DNA of 64,000 nucleotides from assembly GCA_016217595.1 (NCBI GenBank), contig JACRHS010000007.1, forward strand, positions 124,001 to 188,000, in the 5' to 3' direction. This DNA is from Opitutia bacterium (GTDB lineage: Bacteria > Verrucomicrobiota > Verrucomicrobiia > Opitutales > Opitutaceae). The position numbers and the translations under genes are program-made. Every line of letters begins with the position of its first letter. Position 1 is the stretch's first letter. The notes under the pieces are model-generated. The model ran no database searches. It was not told the origin of the DNA and was given only the letters and a program-made list of their open reading frames with translations. Shown here in pieces: positions 17,845 through 26,155 of this stretch.

Positions 17845-19146
17845 ATGCAATTCTCCGACTTCCTCGATCTGTTCCAAGGCATCACCACCCTGATCGCATC
17901 GCAACCGCACATCATCGCGGCGCGCCTCGGTCTCATGCTGCTCGGCATGGTGCTCGTCTATCTGGGTAAAAAAGGCGTGCTGGAGCCGCTGCTCATGATC
18001 CCGATGGGCCTCGGCATGGCGGCCGTCAACGCCGGCGTGCTCTTCCTCGATCCGACGACCGCCGGCCACATCGTCAACGGCTCGGCCGCCCTGGCCGATC
18101 CCGCCTTGCAACAAAAAGCCGTGGAAATGGCCGCCGCAGGCAAAGCGCACGGCACGCTCTTCATGTCGCCACTCGTGGAGAAGACCGACAGCCTGATGTA
18201 CATCCTTCAGGTCGATTTCCTCCAGCCGATCTACACCTTCATGTTCAGCAACGGTCTGATCGCCTGCCTCATGTTCATGGGCATCGGCGTGTTGCTGGAT
18301 GTCGGTTTCGTGCTCGCGCGCCCGTTCCTCAGCATGTTCCTCGCGCTGTGCGCCGAGCTCGGCACGGTGGTCACCTTCCCGATCGCGGTGGCAATGGGCC
18401 TCACATACAAGGAAGCGGCCTCCATCGCGATGGTCGGCGGCGCCGACGGCCCGATGGTGCTCTTCACCTCGCTCACGCTCGCCAAACACATGTTTGTGCC
18501 GATCACGGTCGTCGCGTACCTCTACCTCGGCCTCACCTACGGCGGTTATCCGTACCTGATCCGCGCGCTCATCCCGGCCAAACTTCGCGGTCTCAAAATG
18601 CCGCCCAAGAAAACCGTCAAGGTCACCGCCGACGAGAAACTGGCTTTTGCAGTAGTCGGCTGCATTGTGCTCTGCCTGCTCTTTCCCTCGGCGGCACCGC
18701 TCTTCCTTTGCCTCTTTCTCGGCGTGGCTGTGCGCGAAGCGGGGCTGAAATATTTTATCGCCGTCATCGATGGCCCGATCCTGTACGGCGCCACGATGTT
18801 CCTCGGACTCACCCTGGGCGTACTCTGCGAAGCCTCGACCATTCTCGACCCCAAGGTGCTTCTGCTTCTGGTGCTCGGCATCGTGTCACTGCTGCTCTCC
18901 GGCGTAGGCGGCATCATCGGCGGCTACCTCGCTTATTATTTTAGCGGCCGGAAGATAAACCCGGTGATCGGCATCGCGGCGGTGAGCTGCGTCCCCAGCA
19001 CTGCGAAGGTCGCGCAGAAGGAAGTTTCCAATGTGCGCCCCGACGCGATCATCCTGCCCGAGGCGCTCGGTGCCAACATCTGCGGCGTGATCACGACCGC
19101 GATTTTGACGGGCATCTACGTAACGCTCATACCGCTGATGAAATGA
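17845..19146 (+). CDS. mmdB: Na+-translocating decarboxylase beta subunit
   Basis: This 433-residue polytopic membrane protein, with about nine to eleven hydrophobic segments, couples decarboxylation of carboxybiotin to Na+ export. Family signatures include 'MVGGADGPMVLFTSLTLAKH' with its conserved Asp in a membrane region, 'GLTYGGYPYLI', 'VGGIIGGYLAYYF' and the C-terminal 'LPEALGANICGVITTAILTG'. It is the last defined pump subunit. Its stop overlaps the ATG of a 76-residue membrane protein by four bases, so that protein is translated with it. Confidence 0.95.
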   Translation: MQFSDFLDLFQGITTLIASQPHIIAARLGLMLLGMVLVYLGKKGVLEPLLMIPMGLGMAAVNAGVLFLDPTTAGHIVNGSAALADPALQQKAVEMAAAGKAHGTLFMSPLVEKTDSLMYILQVDFLQPIYTFMFSNGLIACLMFMGIGVLLDVGFVLARPFLSMFLALCAELGTVVTFPIAVAMGLTYKEAASIAMVGGADGPMVLFTSLTLAKHMFVPITVVAYLYLGLTYGGYPYLIRALIPAKLRGLKMPPKKTVKVTADEKLAFAVVGCIVLCLLFPSAAPLFLCLFLGVAVREAGLKYFIAVIDGPILYGATMFLGLTLGVLCEASTILDPKVLLLLVLGIVSLLLSGVGGIIGGYLAYYFSGRKINPVIGIAAVSCVPSTAKVAQKEVSNVRPDAIILPEALGANICGVITTAILTGIYVTLIPLMK

Positions 19147-19373
19147 GCCGATTCGCCCGACTGGCCAACCGGTATTGGATCGGCGGCACGTTGGCGGCGT
19201 TTGGCGGAGTGGCGCTGGCCCGGCTGGTGGCCCCCTCGCTGGAGGGGAAAATCCGCGTCTATGTCACCTTGGCCGGGCAGCTGCTGGCACTCGCCGGCCT
19301 GCTCGTGATCTGCATCGGCGTCCGCCAACGTCTGCGCGCCACGCCTGAAGAAGACAGCGCCCGCGAGAGCTGA
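19143..19373 (+). CDS. Small two-helix membrane protein coupled to mmdB
   Basis: This 76-residue protein has two hydrophobic segments ('IGGTLAAFGGVALARLV' and 'VYVTLAGQLLALAGLLVICI') and a charged tail ending 'TPEEDSARES'. Its ATG lies within the mmdB stop (ATGA). It could be an accessory of the sodium pump or simply a co-transcribed small membrane protein; no family is recognised. Confidence 0.65.
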   Translation: MSRFARLANRYWIGGTLAAFGGVALARLVAPSLEGKIRVYVTLAGQLLALAGLLVICIGVRQRLRATPEEDSARES

Positions 19374-19553
19374 AGCCGACAGCGACCAACACGGCGCAGG
19401 ACCCACCGCTCCATCGACTGGCCGCAGCTCGCGGCACCGCGAAAACACCATGTCGATCTTTGGTGGACTAATGCCCCCCAGGCCACGCCTCGCCCCCGGC
19501 CAAGCCGTTCCCGCTTGCCCGGAATCAGAGGCCAGTTTCATTCTCCGCACATT

Positions 19554-20519
19554 ATGCAACTCGGGCTCGCCATCATCGACTCACTGCCGTCACTGCCCTG
19601 GTGGGCGTGGACGGGATTTTTCGCCTTCATCTCCGTGATGCTGGCGCTCGACCTCGGCGTCTTTCGCCGCGGCTCGCACGAAGTAAAAATGAAGGAGGCG
19701 CTGATCTGGTGCGCCGTCTGGGCGGGCCTCGCCCTGGCCTTCAACGGCCTCGTCTACTACTGGCGCGGCGCCGAGCTCGGACAGCAGTTCCTCGCGGCCT
19801 ACCTCGTCGAGCTATGCCTGAGCGTGGATAACGTTTTCGTCTTCATCATCATTTTCTCCTACTTCAAAGTCGACGCCCGCTGGCAGCACCTCGTGCTCTT
19901 CTGGGGCATCGTCGGTGCGGTGGTGTTGCGCACGATCTTCATCCTCGTCGGTGTCGGCGTGCTGGCGCGGTTCCACTGGGTGATTTACATCTTCGGCGCG
20001 TTCCTCGTCTACACCGGCGTCAAAATGGCGCTGCCAAGCAAGGACGAGGTCGACGTCGACCCCAACCACAACGCCGCCGTGCGGCTCTTCCGGCGCTTCT
20101 TCCCGGTGACAAAGACCGACGTCGGCGGCCGCTTCTTTGTGCGCGAAAACGGCCGCTGGGCCGCCACGCCGCTCTTCATTGTGCTGATCGTAGTGGAGAC
20201 CACCGACGTGGTCTTCGCGCTCGATTCCCTGCCGGCCGTGCTCGCCATCAGCAAGGACGGTTTCGTGGCGCTGACCTCGAACATCTTCGCCATCCTCGGA
20301 CTGCGCTCGCTCTATTTTGCGCTCAACGGCGTGATGCAACTCTTCCGTTATCTGAAGATCGGCCTGGCCATCATCCTCGTTTTCATCGGTGTGAAAATGC
20401 TGTCCGAACACTGGGTCGACATCTCCACAACGACTTCGCTTGGCGTGATCGGCGGTGTGCTGGCGACTTCGGTGCTCGCCAGTGTGCTGATCCCGGCAAA
20501 GCGGAATGACGCCAAGTAG
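19554..20519 (+). CDS. TerC/Alx-family integral membrane protein
   Basis: This 321-residue protein starts at the ATG at 19554 ('MQLGLAIIDSLPSLPWW'), which gives the usual Alx-type N-terminus. Characteristic motifs are the repeated acidic membrane signatures 'ELCLSVDNVFVF' and 'VETTDVVFALDSLPAVLAI'. Members of this family export manganese or support protein export and tellurite or alkaline-pH resistance. A 180-base gap precedes it; I looked for the Mn2+ riboswitch often found before such genes and could not recognise one. The stop is near or overlaps the birA start. Confidence 0.9.
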   Translation: MQLGLAIIDSLPSLPWWAWTGFFAFISVMLALDLGVFRRGSHEVKMKEALIWCAVWAGLALAFNGLVYYWRGAELGQQFLAAYLVELCLSVDNVFVFIIIFSYFKVDARWQHLVLFWGIVGAVVLRTIFILVGVGVLARFHWVIYIFGAFLVYTGVKMALPSKDEVDVDPNHNAAVRLFRRFFPVTKTDVGGRFFVRENGRWAATPLFIVLIVVETTDVVFALDSLPAVLAISKDGFVALTSNIFAILGLRSLYFALNGVMQLFRYLKIGLAIILVFIGVKMLSEHWVDISTTTSLGVIGGVLATSVLASVLIPAKRNDAK

Positions 20520-20544
20520 CGGTACGCTCGCCGCCATCAATCCC

Positions 20545-21294
20545 ATGTCTGCGACTCCCGCCTCCGTCGCCTCGCCGGCCTGGCGCGTGCTCAATTTCGA
20601 GCAGGTGGATTCGACCAACAACATCGCGGGCAAACAGCCGCCGTGGCACGCCATCGTCGCCCGCCAGCAGACGCGCGGACGCGGCCGGCACGGTCGCGTC
20701 TGGGTCTCCGATGAAGGTGGCTTGTGGCTCTCGGCGGTGCTGCCGACGCCCGGACCGGCCGAGGCATGGAGCATTCTGCCACTTGCCGCCGGCTGGGCGC
20801 TGCGCGAGGCGCTCGTCGGTTTCGGCGTGCGCGATCTGCGGCTGCGTTGGCCCAACGATCTGCTGGTCGGCCCGGCCAAGCTGGCCGGAATTTTGGTCGA
20901 GCGTTTTCAACCCGACACCGCCGTGGTCGGCCTCGGGCTCAACCATTCCAACACGCCGGCGGCAGCCGATCCGACGCTGAGCGGCCTCGTCACGCGGCTC
21001 GCCGATCTGGTGCAACCCACCCCGACGCGCGAGACGGTGCTCATGGCCGTGCTCGCCCACCTTGCCGTCGCGCAACAGCGCATTGCCGCCGGCCGCAGCG
21101 CGGAGTTTTTGCCGGCGCTCAACACCGCGTGGCGGCCCGGGCGCGTGGCGGTGACGCTGCACTCTTCGCCCACGCCTCTCCTCGGCACGTTTCACGGCGT
21201 CACGGTGCAGGGCCATCTGCGCTTCGCTCCTGACGGCGGGGTAGAACGCGAGCTGCCACCGTCCCAAGTGGAACTGCTGCGCGAGTTACCGTAA
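20545..21294 (+). CDS. birA: Biotin--protein ligase
   Basis: This protein has 249 residues from the ATG at 20545; an in-frame ATG at 20506, overlapping the terC stop, would make 262. It activates biotin to biotinyl-AMP and attaches it to carrier-protein lysines. Motifs are GRGRHGR (adenylate-binding loop), 'LRWPNDLLV...KLAGILVE' and 'VVGLGLNHSN'. There is no N-terminal winged helix, so it is the monofunctional class I enzyme and not a repressor. Placement after the decarboxylase operon fits its need for the carrier encoded at 17230. Confidence 0.92.
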   Translation: MSATPASVASPAWRVLNFEQVDSTNNIAGKQPPWHAIVARQQTRGRGRHGRVWVSDEGGLWLSAVLPTPGPAEAWSILPLAAGWALREALVGFGVRDLRLRWPNDLLVGPAKLAGILVERFQPDTAVVGLGLNHSNTPAAADPTLSGLVTRLADLVQPTPTRETVLMAVLAHLAVAQQRIAAGRSAEFLPALNTAWRPGRVAVTLHSSPTPLLGTFHGVTVQGHLRFAPDGGVERELPPSQVELLRELP

Positions 21295-21379
21295 TAGTCC
21301 GCCCAACCGCGGCGGCTTCCTGCCCTGAGGTGTAGCCCCCGATTGCACCTAGGGAATCAACCCCACGTACTTTCACTAG

Positions 21380-21407
21380 CGGAATGAGACGAAGCGGCTT
21401 CATTCCG
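21380..21407 (+). promoter_or_regulatory. Hairpin over the S26-peptidase start region
   Basis: Inverted repeat CGGAATGA / TCATTCCG (8-bp stem, 12-base loop) spans the alternative start at 21384 and ends three bases before the ATG at 21411. It could act on translation initiation or be incidental. Confidence 0.3.
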
Positions 21408-21410
21408 CCG

Positions 21411-21908
21411 ATGAAGCTAACCTTCACGCGCGCATTCACCGGTCTGCTTTTGTTCGTGTTGACCGTTTCTTCCGGAATAGCGTCTGGTGAGTACATCTGT
21501 GGTCACTTTGTGGGACGCTCGCCCAAACCGCTGGCGATGTCGCCAGAAGCAGCGCGGCAATACGCGAAAGAGGCCGCTGATCAAATCGAGCACGGTTTTG
21601 TGGTGCGCGGCGATGGACGCTCGATGGAGCCACTCTACACCAGCGGCACCCTGCTCGTGATCGAGCCCGTGCCCTACGCGAGTCTCCAACGCGGAGCCAC
21701 GGTGCTTTATCGCAACAAGGCCGGTTTGCCCGTCACGCATCTCCTCGTCGCACGTGCGCGCGACGGCTGGCGAGCCACCGGACTCAACAACCGCCGCGCC
21801 GATGCCGAGCCAGTGAATGTCGATAATTTCATCGGCGTGGTCACCGCCGCCGTGACACCCGCGACATCGCGCCCGCTGTCTGGCGGCATGCGCATCGCGT
21901 CGCAGTAA
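21411..21908 (+). CDS. Signal-peptidase-like S24/S26 protein (Ser-His type)
   Basis: This protein has 165 residues from ATG 21411, or 174 from ATG 21384. An N-terminal hydrophobic helix ('AFTGLLLFVLTVSSGIAS') precedes an S24/S26 fold with the nucleophile motif GRSMEPL, then 'VIEPVPYASLQRGATVLY'. The position of the usual catalytic lysine reads 'PVTHLLVARARDGWRATG', followed by 'NNRRADAEPV'. This matches the Ser-His arrangement of SipW/Sec11-type peptidases rather than bacterial Lys-type LepB. It is shorter than typical signal peptidases, so it may process a special substrate. No candidate substrate gene is adjacent; radC follows 72 bases downstream. Confidence 0.7.
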   Translation: MKLTFTRAFTGLLLFVLTVSSGIASGEYICGHFVGRSPKPLAMSPEAARQYAKEAADQIEHGFVVRGDGRSMEPLYTSGTLLVIEPVPYASLQRGATVLYRNKAGLPVTHLLVARARDGWRATGLNNRRADAEPVNVDNFIGVVTAAVTPATSRPLSGGMRIASQ

Positions 21909-21980
21909 CACAATCTTCGCCCAGTCGTACGCGCGCTTCCGAGATTGCGCCAGCCCGGGTGGTTCGCCAAAACCCCGGAC

Positions 21981-22706
21981 GTGCCTTCTGCCCCTTACCC
22001 CCTCCCGGCCAATCGTCTGCAAGCCATGGCGGTCAGTGAGCGTCCCCAGGAACGACTCGCACGCCTCGGAGCCCCCGCGCTCAGCGATATTGAACTGATC
22101 GCGATGCTGCTGCGCAGCGGCACGCGCGGCCACGATGTGCTCACGCTTTCGGAGCGATTGCTTAACGAGGCCGGCTCGCTCGCCGGTTTGCTCGCCTGGA
22201 GCGAGGCCGACTTTCGCCGGCTCAAGGGCATCGGCCGCGTCAAGGCGCTCCAACTTTTAACCGTGATGGAAATCGCACGCCGCGTGCTCGGCCAGCAAGC
22301 CGGCGAGTCCCCATTGCTCAACCGGCCGGAACTGATTGCCGATTACCTTCGCCCATATGCCCAGGGTCTGACGGTGGAAAAGCTCTGGGTGCTCTGCCTG
22401 AATCCACGCCGTCGTCTGATCAAACGCGTCGAAGCGACCTCCGGTACGGCGACGATGAGCCTGGTGCACCCGCGTGAAATTTTTCGCGAAGCCATCCGCC
22501 ACGCCGCGTGCTCCGTCATCGTGGCGCACAATCACCCGAGCGGAGATCCCTCGCCCAGTTCGACCGACCTGCAGGCCACCCGCCAGCTGCGCGAGGCGGC
22601 GCGCACCGTGCAAATCGAACTGCTCGACCATGTGATTATCGGCCGGCCCGAAGCCGATCCGGCAGGGCGCGGCTGGTTCAGTTTCCACGACGCCGGCATC
22701 GTGTGA
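21981..22706 (+). CDS. radC: RadC family JAMM-domain protein
   Basis: The protein has 241 residues from GTG 21981; TTG 21945 and ATG 22026 are other in-frame options. The N-terminal helix-hairpin-helix region has 'RLARLGAPALSDIELIAM' and 'RLKGIGRVKALQL'. The C-terminal JAMM/MPN+ metal site is HNHPSGDPSPSSTD with an upstream Glu. RadC was once assigned to DNA repair, but its true activity is unsettled. It is convergent with the chemotaxis gene, with a terminator between them. Confidence 0.92.
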   Translation: MPSAPYPLPANRLQAMAVSERPQERLARLGAPALSDIELIAMLLRSGTRGHDVLTLSERLLNEAGSLAGLLAWSEADFRRLKGIGRVKALQLLTVMEIARRVLGQQAGESPLLNRPELIADYLRPYAQGLTVEKLWVLCLNPRRRLIKRVEATSGTATMSLVHPREIFREAIRHAACSVIVAHNHPSGDPSPSSTDLQATRQLREAARTVQIELLDHVIIGRPEADPAGRGWFSFHDAGIV

Positions 22707-22746
22707 ACGCGCAAGCTGACGCGCTTCGTCCGGCTGGAAAATAAAA

Positions 22747-22774
22747 ACGGCGGCCGCACGAATGCGACCGCCGT
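22747..22774 (-). terminator. Rho-independent terminator of the chemotaxis receptor gene
   Basis: Stem ACGGCGG/CCGCCGT continues after one mismatch into CGCA/TGCG with a CGAA loop. On the minus strand it is followed by TTTTTATTTT. Confidence 0.85.
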
Positions 22775-22795
22775 GTTGGTCAGACGAGCAGAAAA

Positions 22796-24817
22796 TTATT
22801 TCCAGAAGTTGTCGGTCTTCGGCGTGTGGCCGTTGCGGGCCGGTGCTTCGACCGGCGCATGATGACCATTCTCACTCACTTTGCCTGCGGGCGGAGTGGG
22901 CAGCGTCGAGGAGGCCGCACGGGCGCGCGCGGGCGCCACGGCCTTGTGCTGCACACGCTTGGTGGCGGAGTGATCGACATGGTCCATCGCCTTGACGTGT
23001 TCGTGAGTCGTCTCGCCATCCTGATTCTTGAGTCCGGTGACCATCGCCGTCAGCTCGGCGATCACGGCCTTGAGGCGCACCGTCTGGGTGTTGAGCTCGG
23101 TCGCGGCGCTGGAAGTTTCCTCGGCGGTGGCGGCGTTGGCTTGGGTAACCTTGTCCATCTCGCCGACGGCGCGGGTGACTTGGCCGATGCCTTCGTTTTG
23201 CTCCTTCGAGGCCATCGCGATTTCGGCGATGAGCTCGTCGACCTTGCGCACCTTGGCGGTGATTTCGTCGAGGCTCTTGCCGACTTTTTCGCTGATCCGC
23301 GTGCCCTGTTCGCTCTTGGAGGCAGCGTCAGAAATTTTCTGCGCGGTCTCGCGGGCGGCCTGCACGCTGCGTTGGGCGAGCGCGCGCACTTCGTCGGCCA
23401 CCACGGCGAACCCGGCGCCGGCTTCACCAGCACGGGCGGCTTCGACGGCGGCATTGAGCGCGAGGATGTTGGTCTGGAAGGCGATTTCGTCGATCGTCTT
23501 GATGATCTTGGAAATTTCGGCGCTGGACGCCTGGATCGCCTGCATGGCGGATTGCATCTCGCGCATGTCGTTGGAGCCGGTGTCGGCGGCGACGCGGGCT
23601 TGATTGGCGAGCCCCTTGGCGTTTTCGGCGTTCTCGGCGTTGCGGCGGGTCATGCCGGCCATCTCCTCCAGTGAGGCACTGGATTCTTCGAGGGCGGCAG
23701 CTTGCGAGGAAGCGCCGTCGGCGAGCGTACGGCTGGCCGAGGTGACTTGGGCGGCGGCGGACGAAGTCTGTTCGGCATCGTCGCGCAGACTTTGGGAAAG
23801 ACGCAGAATGGGGCCGGTGACGCTGCGCACGATCAACCACGCAGCCACGCAACCGATGAGCAAGCCGGCGATGGTGAGACCGAGCACCCACATCTCGTGC
23901 ACCTTTTGCGCCGCCTGGGTGTCGCGACCGATGGCGGTTTGCAGCTCATTCACGCGGTTGCTCACATTTTCCAACTTTTGAGAGAATTGCGGCGCGAGTT
24001 TATCGAGCTGACCGCTGACGAGATCGTTGCGCTGACCTACGAGACCGACGACACGATCAAAGGACGCAAGATAAGCGGCGCAGTTTTCCAACAGTTTGGT
24101 CAACACGGCCTGCTTGGCCGGATCGGCGAGATTGGCATCGAGCTCGGCGGCTTCCTTTAACTCCTTTTGAATGGTGTTCACCTGCTTCTGTAGCGCGGTG
24201 AAAGAGTCCTTGGCCTTGCCCGCCAGTGCGGCGTTGGACGTGAGCTGGAAGCTGTTTACGAAGCTCATGCCCTCGAAAAGGTTTTGCAGCGCTGACGAGG
24301 TTTTGAACGACGCGCTCATGTCGCCGCTCTGGCGCGCTGAGACCAACATGCCCTTCAAAGCGTCGGCCATTTCGCCGGAGCGCAAATTAAGCACTTCGTT
24401 GACCTCCTTGGTCTGGGCATCGCGAGCCGCCACAATGCGACGGAAAGCTTTGTCGTAATCGTCGAGGAGTTTGCGGGCTTCGCCGAGTTCGGCCGCACGA
24501 GCAGGATCGAGCACGATCTTGGCGGCTTGCTCAAATTGAGAGAGGATCGTTTTTTGCTCCTTGTCGTAGGTGGCAAGCGAGGCTGCGCTGCCGGTGACGA
24601 GGTACTCGTTCACATCCATGCGCAGAGCCAGCATCGAGGCCTCTAATTGTGCGGCGATGTTGTTTTCCGCGGTGCTGGCAGAATATTGCTCCATACCCTG
24701 GCCGGCGCTGACCAATGCGTAGCGAGCAATAAGCGCCACGAGGATGGAGACCGCAAAGACCATGGTAAATCCGAATGCGATCTTACGGCCGATTGTGAGC
24801 GAAGTGAGTTTCTTCAT
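22796..24817 (-). CDS. Methyl-accepting chemotaxis protein
   Basis: This 673-residue protein has one transmembrane helix near the N-terminus ('[19 protein letters not shown]'), a periplasmic helical bundle of about 270 residues (four-helix-bundle type), and a second helix near residue 310-330 ('[19 protein letters not shown]'). A HAMP-like linker and a long cytoplasmic signalling coiled coil follow, with the hairpin tip '[20 protein letters not shown]' and '[15 protein letters not shown]'. It would signal through CheW/CheA, none of which is in the window. The tail is rich in Ala/Pro/His without an NWETF-like CheR pentapeptide. It lies 49 bases after a TonB-like gene on the same strand. Confidence 0.95.
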   Translation of the reverse strand: MKKLTSLTIGRKIAFGFTMVFAVSILVALIARYALVSAGQGMEQYSASTAENNIAAQLEASMLALRMDVNEYLVTGSAASLATYDKEQKTILSQFEQAAKIVLDPARAAELGEARKLLDDYDKAFRRIVAARDAQTKEVNEVLNLRSGEMADALKGMLVSARQSGDMSASFKTSSALQNLFEGMSFVNSFQLTSNAALAGKAKDSFTALQKQVNTIQKELKEAAELDANLADPAKQAVLTKLLENCAAYLASFDRVVGLVGQRNDLVSGQLDKLAPQFSQKLENVSNRVNELQTAIGRDTQAAQKVHEMWVLGLTIAGLLIGCVAAWLIVRSVTGPILRLSQSLRDDAEQTSSAAAQVTSASRTLADGASSQAAALEESSASLEEMAGMTRRNAENAENAKGLANQARVAADTGSNDMREMQSAMQAIQASSAEISKIIKTIDEIAFQTNILALNAAVEAARAGEAGAGFAVVADEVRALAQRSVQAARETAQKISDAASKSEQGTRISEKVGKSLDEITAKVRKVDELIAEIAMASKEQNEGIGQVTRAVGEMDKVTQANAATAEETSSAATELNTQTVRLKAVIAELTAMVTGLKNQDGETTHEHVKAMDHVDHSATKRVQHKAVAPARARAASSTLPTPPAGKVSENGHHAPVEAPARNGHTPKTDNFWK

Positions 24818-24866
24818 GGGAAGGGCGAAGCAATAAGACTGAGGACGAAAAGCGGGAAACGTGGCG

Positions 24867-25235
24867 TCAGGATTCGACGTCGAAGCGGAATGGGATGGTT
24901 ACACGAACCTTGACCGGCTTCCCGTCCTTCTTGCCCGGTTTGAACTTCCATTTCTGGATGGCTTCGAGCGCCGGTTTGTTGAACGCCGGATCGGTCGACT
25001 TCGTAACGTTTGGATTGGTAACCTTGCCCTCTTCGTCGATCACACACGCGACGGCCACCAGCCCAACCACGCCATCTCGCCGCAACGAATCGGGGTATTG
25101 GGGGGCCGCGGTCTTTGTGGGGACCGGATTTTCGTCAACCTTGCTGTAAACTCCGTCTGCATCCTGCGCGCACAGGAACGGGGAACTGAGCAAAGCCAGC
25201 AATATGAGGAGGGAGCTTCGACGCATTTGTTTCAT
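24867..25235 (-). CDS. Secreted TonB-C-domain protein without membrane anchor
   Basis: This 122-residue protein has a signal peptide ('[22 protein letters not shown]', from ATG 25226 or 25235) leading directly into a TonB C-terminal fold: '[20 protein letters not shown]', '[20 protein letters not shown]'. It has no Pro-rich spacer, and the only hydrophobic helix is the signal peptide, so it is probably soluble in the periplasm and cannot easily couple to ExbBD. It precedes the chemotaxis receptor by 49 bases, suggesting co-transcription. The related domain in the TonB at 9371-10060 has a real anchor. Confidence 0.8.
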   Translation of the reverse strand: MKQMRRSSLLILLALLSSPFLCAQDADGVYSKVDENPVPTKTAAPQYPDSLRRDGVVGLVAVACVIDEEGKVTNPNVTKSTDPAFNKPALEAIQKWKFKPGKKDGKPVKVRVTIPFRFDVES

Positions 25236-25563
25236 CGATCAGGTTCGTAAAAAACGTTAAAAACTAGGGATGCCGTGAAGTGGTTCATCGGCGCATATCC
25301 AGCGATCTTAAGCGCAGAAACCATGAATACGGGCGCTTTTTGCGCCAATGCCCGGGTCTATGCCACAAATCTGCGGGCATTTGCGCAGCACCAGGCGATT
25401 ACCTCCTCTGAAAAAATCCAAACGCCATTTTTCTGCTACGTAAAACTAAGTAGTCGTTCGGTACGCGCACGCTTACACCCAGAGCGCACGCGCGCATCGT
25501 ATTCGATCTTGCTAGCTCCGAGTAATCTGCGCTCAATGCCAGCGCTTCCAGCCAGCGCGGAAC
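25236..25563. other. Gene-free region, 328 bases
   Basis: This spacer separates the divergent TonB-like and nfeD genes and is visibly less GC-rich in parts. It must hold promoters for both sides. I see a short inverted repeat around 25344-25360 (GGCGC...GCGCC, 'gggcgctttttgcgccaa') but no convincing coding frame, RNA gene or known riboswitch. Confidence 0.5.
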
Positions 25564-26130
25564 ATGATTACCCTCTTCTACGCCATTTGCCTTATCACTG
25601 GCTTGCTCTTCACCATCGGCTGCGCCCTCGCCGGACACGGTTTCGGTGGTCATGACGTCGATCACGGAGATATTGGCACGGGCGGACACGCCGAGGCGGG
25701 ATTCGACCACAGCGGCATCCCCGGGATCTCGTTTTTCAGCCCGATGGTGCTCGCGAGTTTCATCACCGCGTTTGGCGGGCTGGGCATCATCTTCAGCGGC
25801 ATCGAAGCCACCAAAAGCGTCTGGGTGAGCGCGCCGCTCTCAGTGGCGGGCGCCTTCCTCATCGCGCTGGCGGTGCTCTGGCTGTTCAACCTCGTGTTCA
25901 GCCGCTCGCAAAGTTCCAGCGAGGCGCGGGTGGCATCGCTGGTCGGCATGACGGCCTCGCTTCTCTCGCCCATCCCGGAAAATGGCGTCGGCGAGATCGC
26001 CTACGTGCAGGGCAGCACGCGCTACACCGCCCCGGCCCGCGCCGAAAAGGGCCTCCCGCTCGCCCAAGGCCAGACCGTGCGGATCACCCGCGTGGTCGGC
26101 ACCCAATATTTCGTCGAACCCGTCAACTGA
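25564..26130 (+). CDS. NfeD-like membrane protein
   Basis: This 188-residue protein has an N-terminal membrane helix, a His/Gly-rich loop ('GHGFGGHDVDHGDIGTGGHAE'), two further helices ('FITAFGGLGIIFSGI', 'VAGAFLIALAVLWLFNLVF') and a C-terminal OB-fold-like domain ('LVGMTASLLSPIPENGVGEI', 'QGQTVRITRVVGTQYFVEP'). NfeD proteins pair with flotillins in membrane microdomain organisation, and the flotillin gene follows 25 bases downstream. The His-rich loop could bind metal, which is inference. Confidence 0.85.
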   Translation: MITLFYAICLITGLLFTIGCALAGHGFGGHDVDHGDIGTGGHAEAGFDHSGIPGISFFSPMVLASFITAFGGLGIIFSGIEATKSVWVSAPLSVAGAFLIALAVLWLFNLVFSRSQSSSEARVASLVGMTASLLSPIPENGVGEIAYVQGSTRYTAPARAEKGLPLAQGQTVRITRVVGTQYFVEPVN

Positions 26131-26155
26131 AACGCCTCACCAGCCCTTCTGCGTC

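Noticed and set aside
19374..19553. Possible Mn2+ (yybP-ykoY) riboswitch before terC
   Set aside because: The 180 bases do not show the conserved loops or the paired stem layout of that riboswitch.
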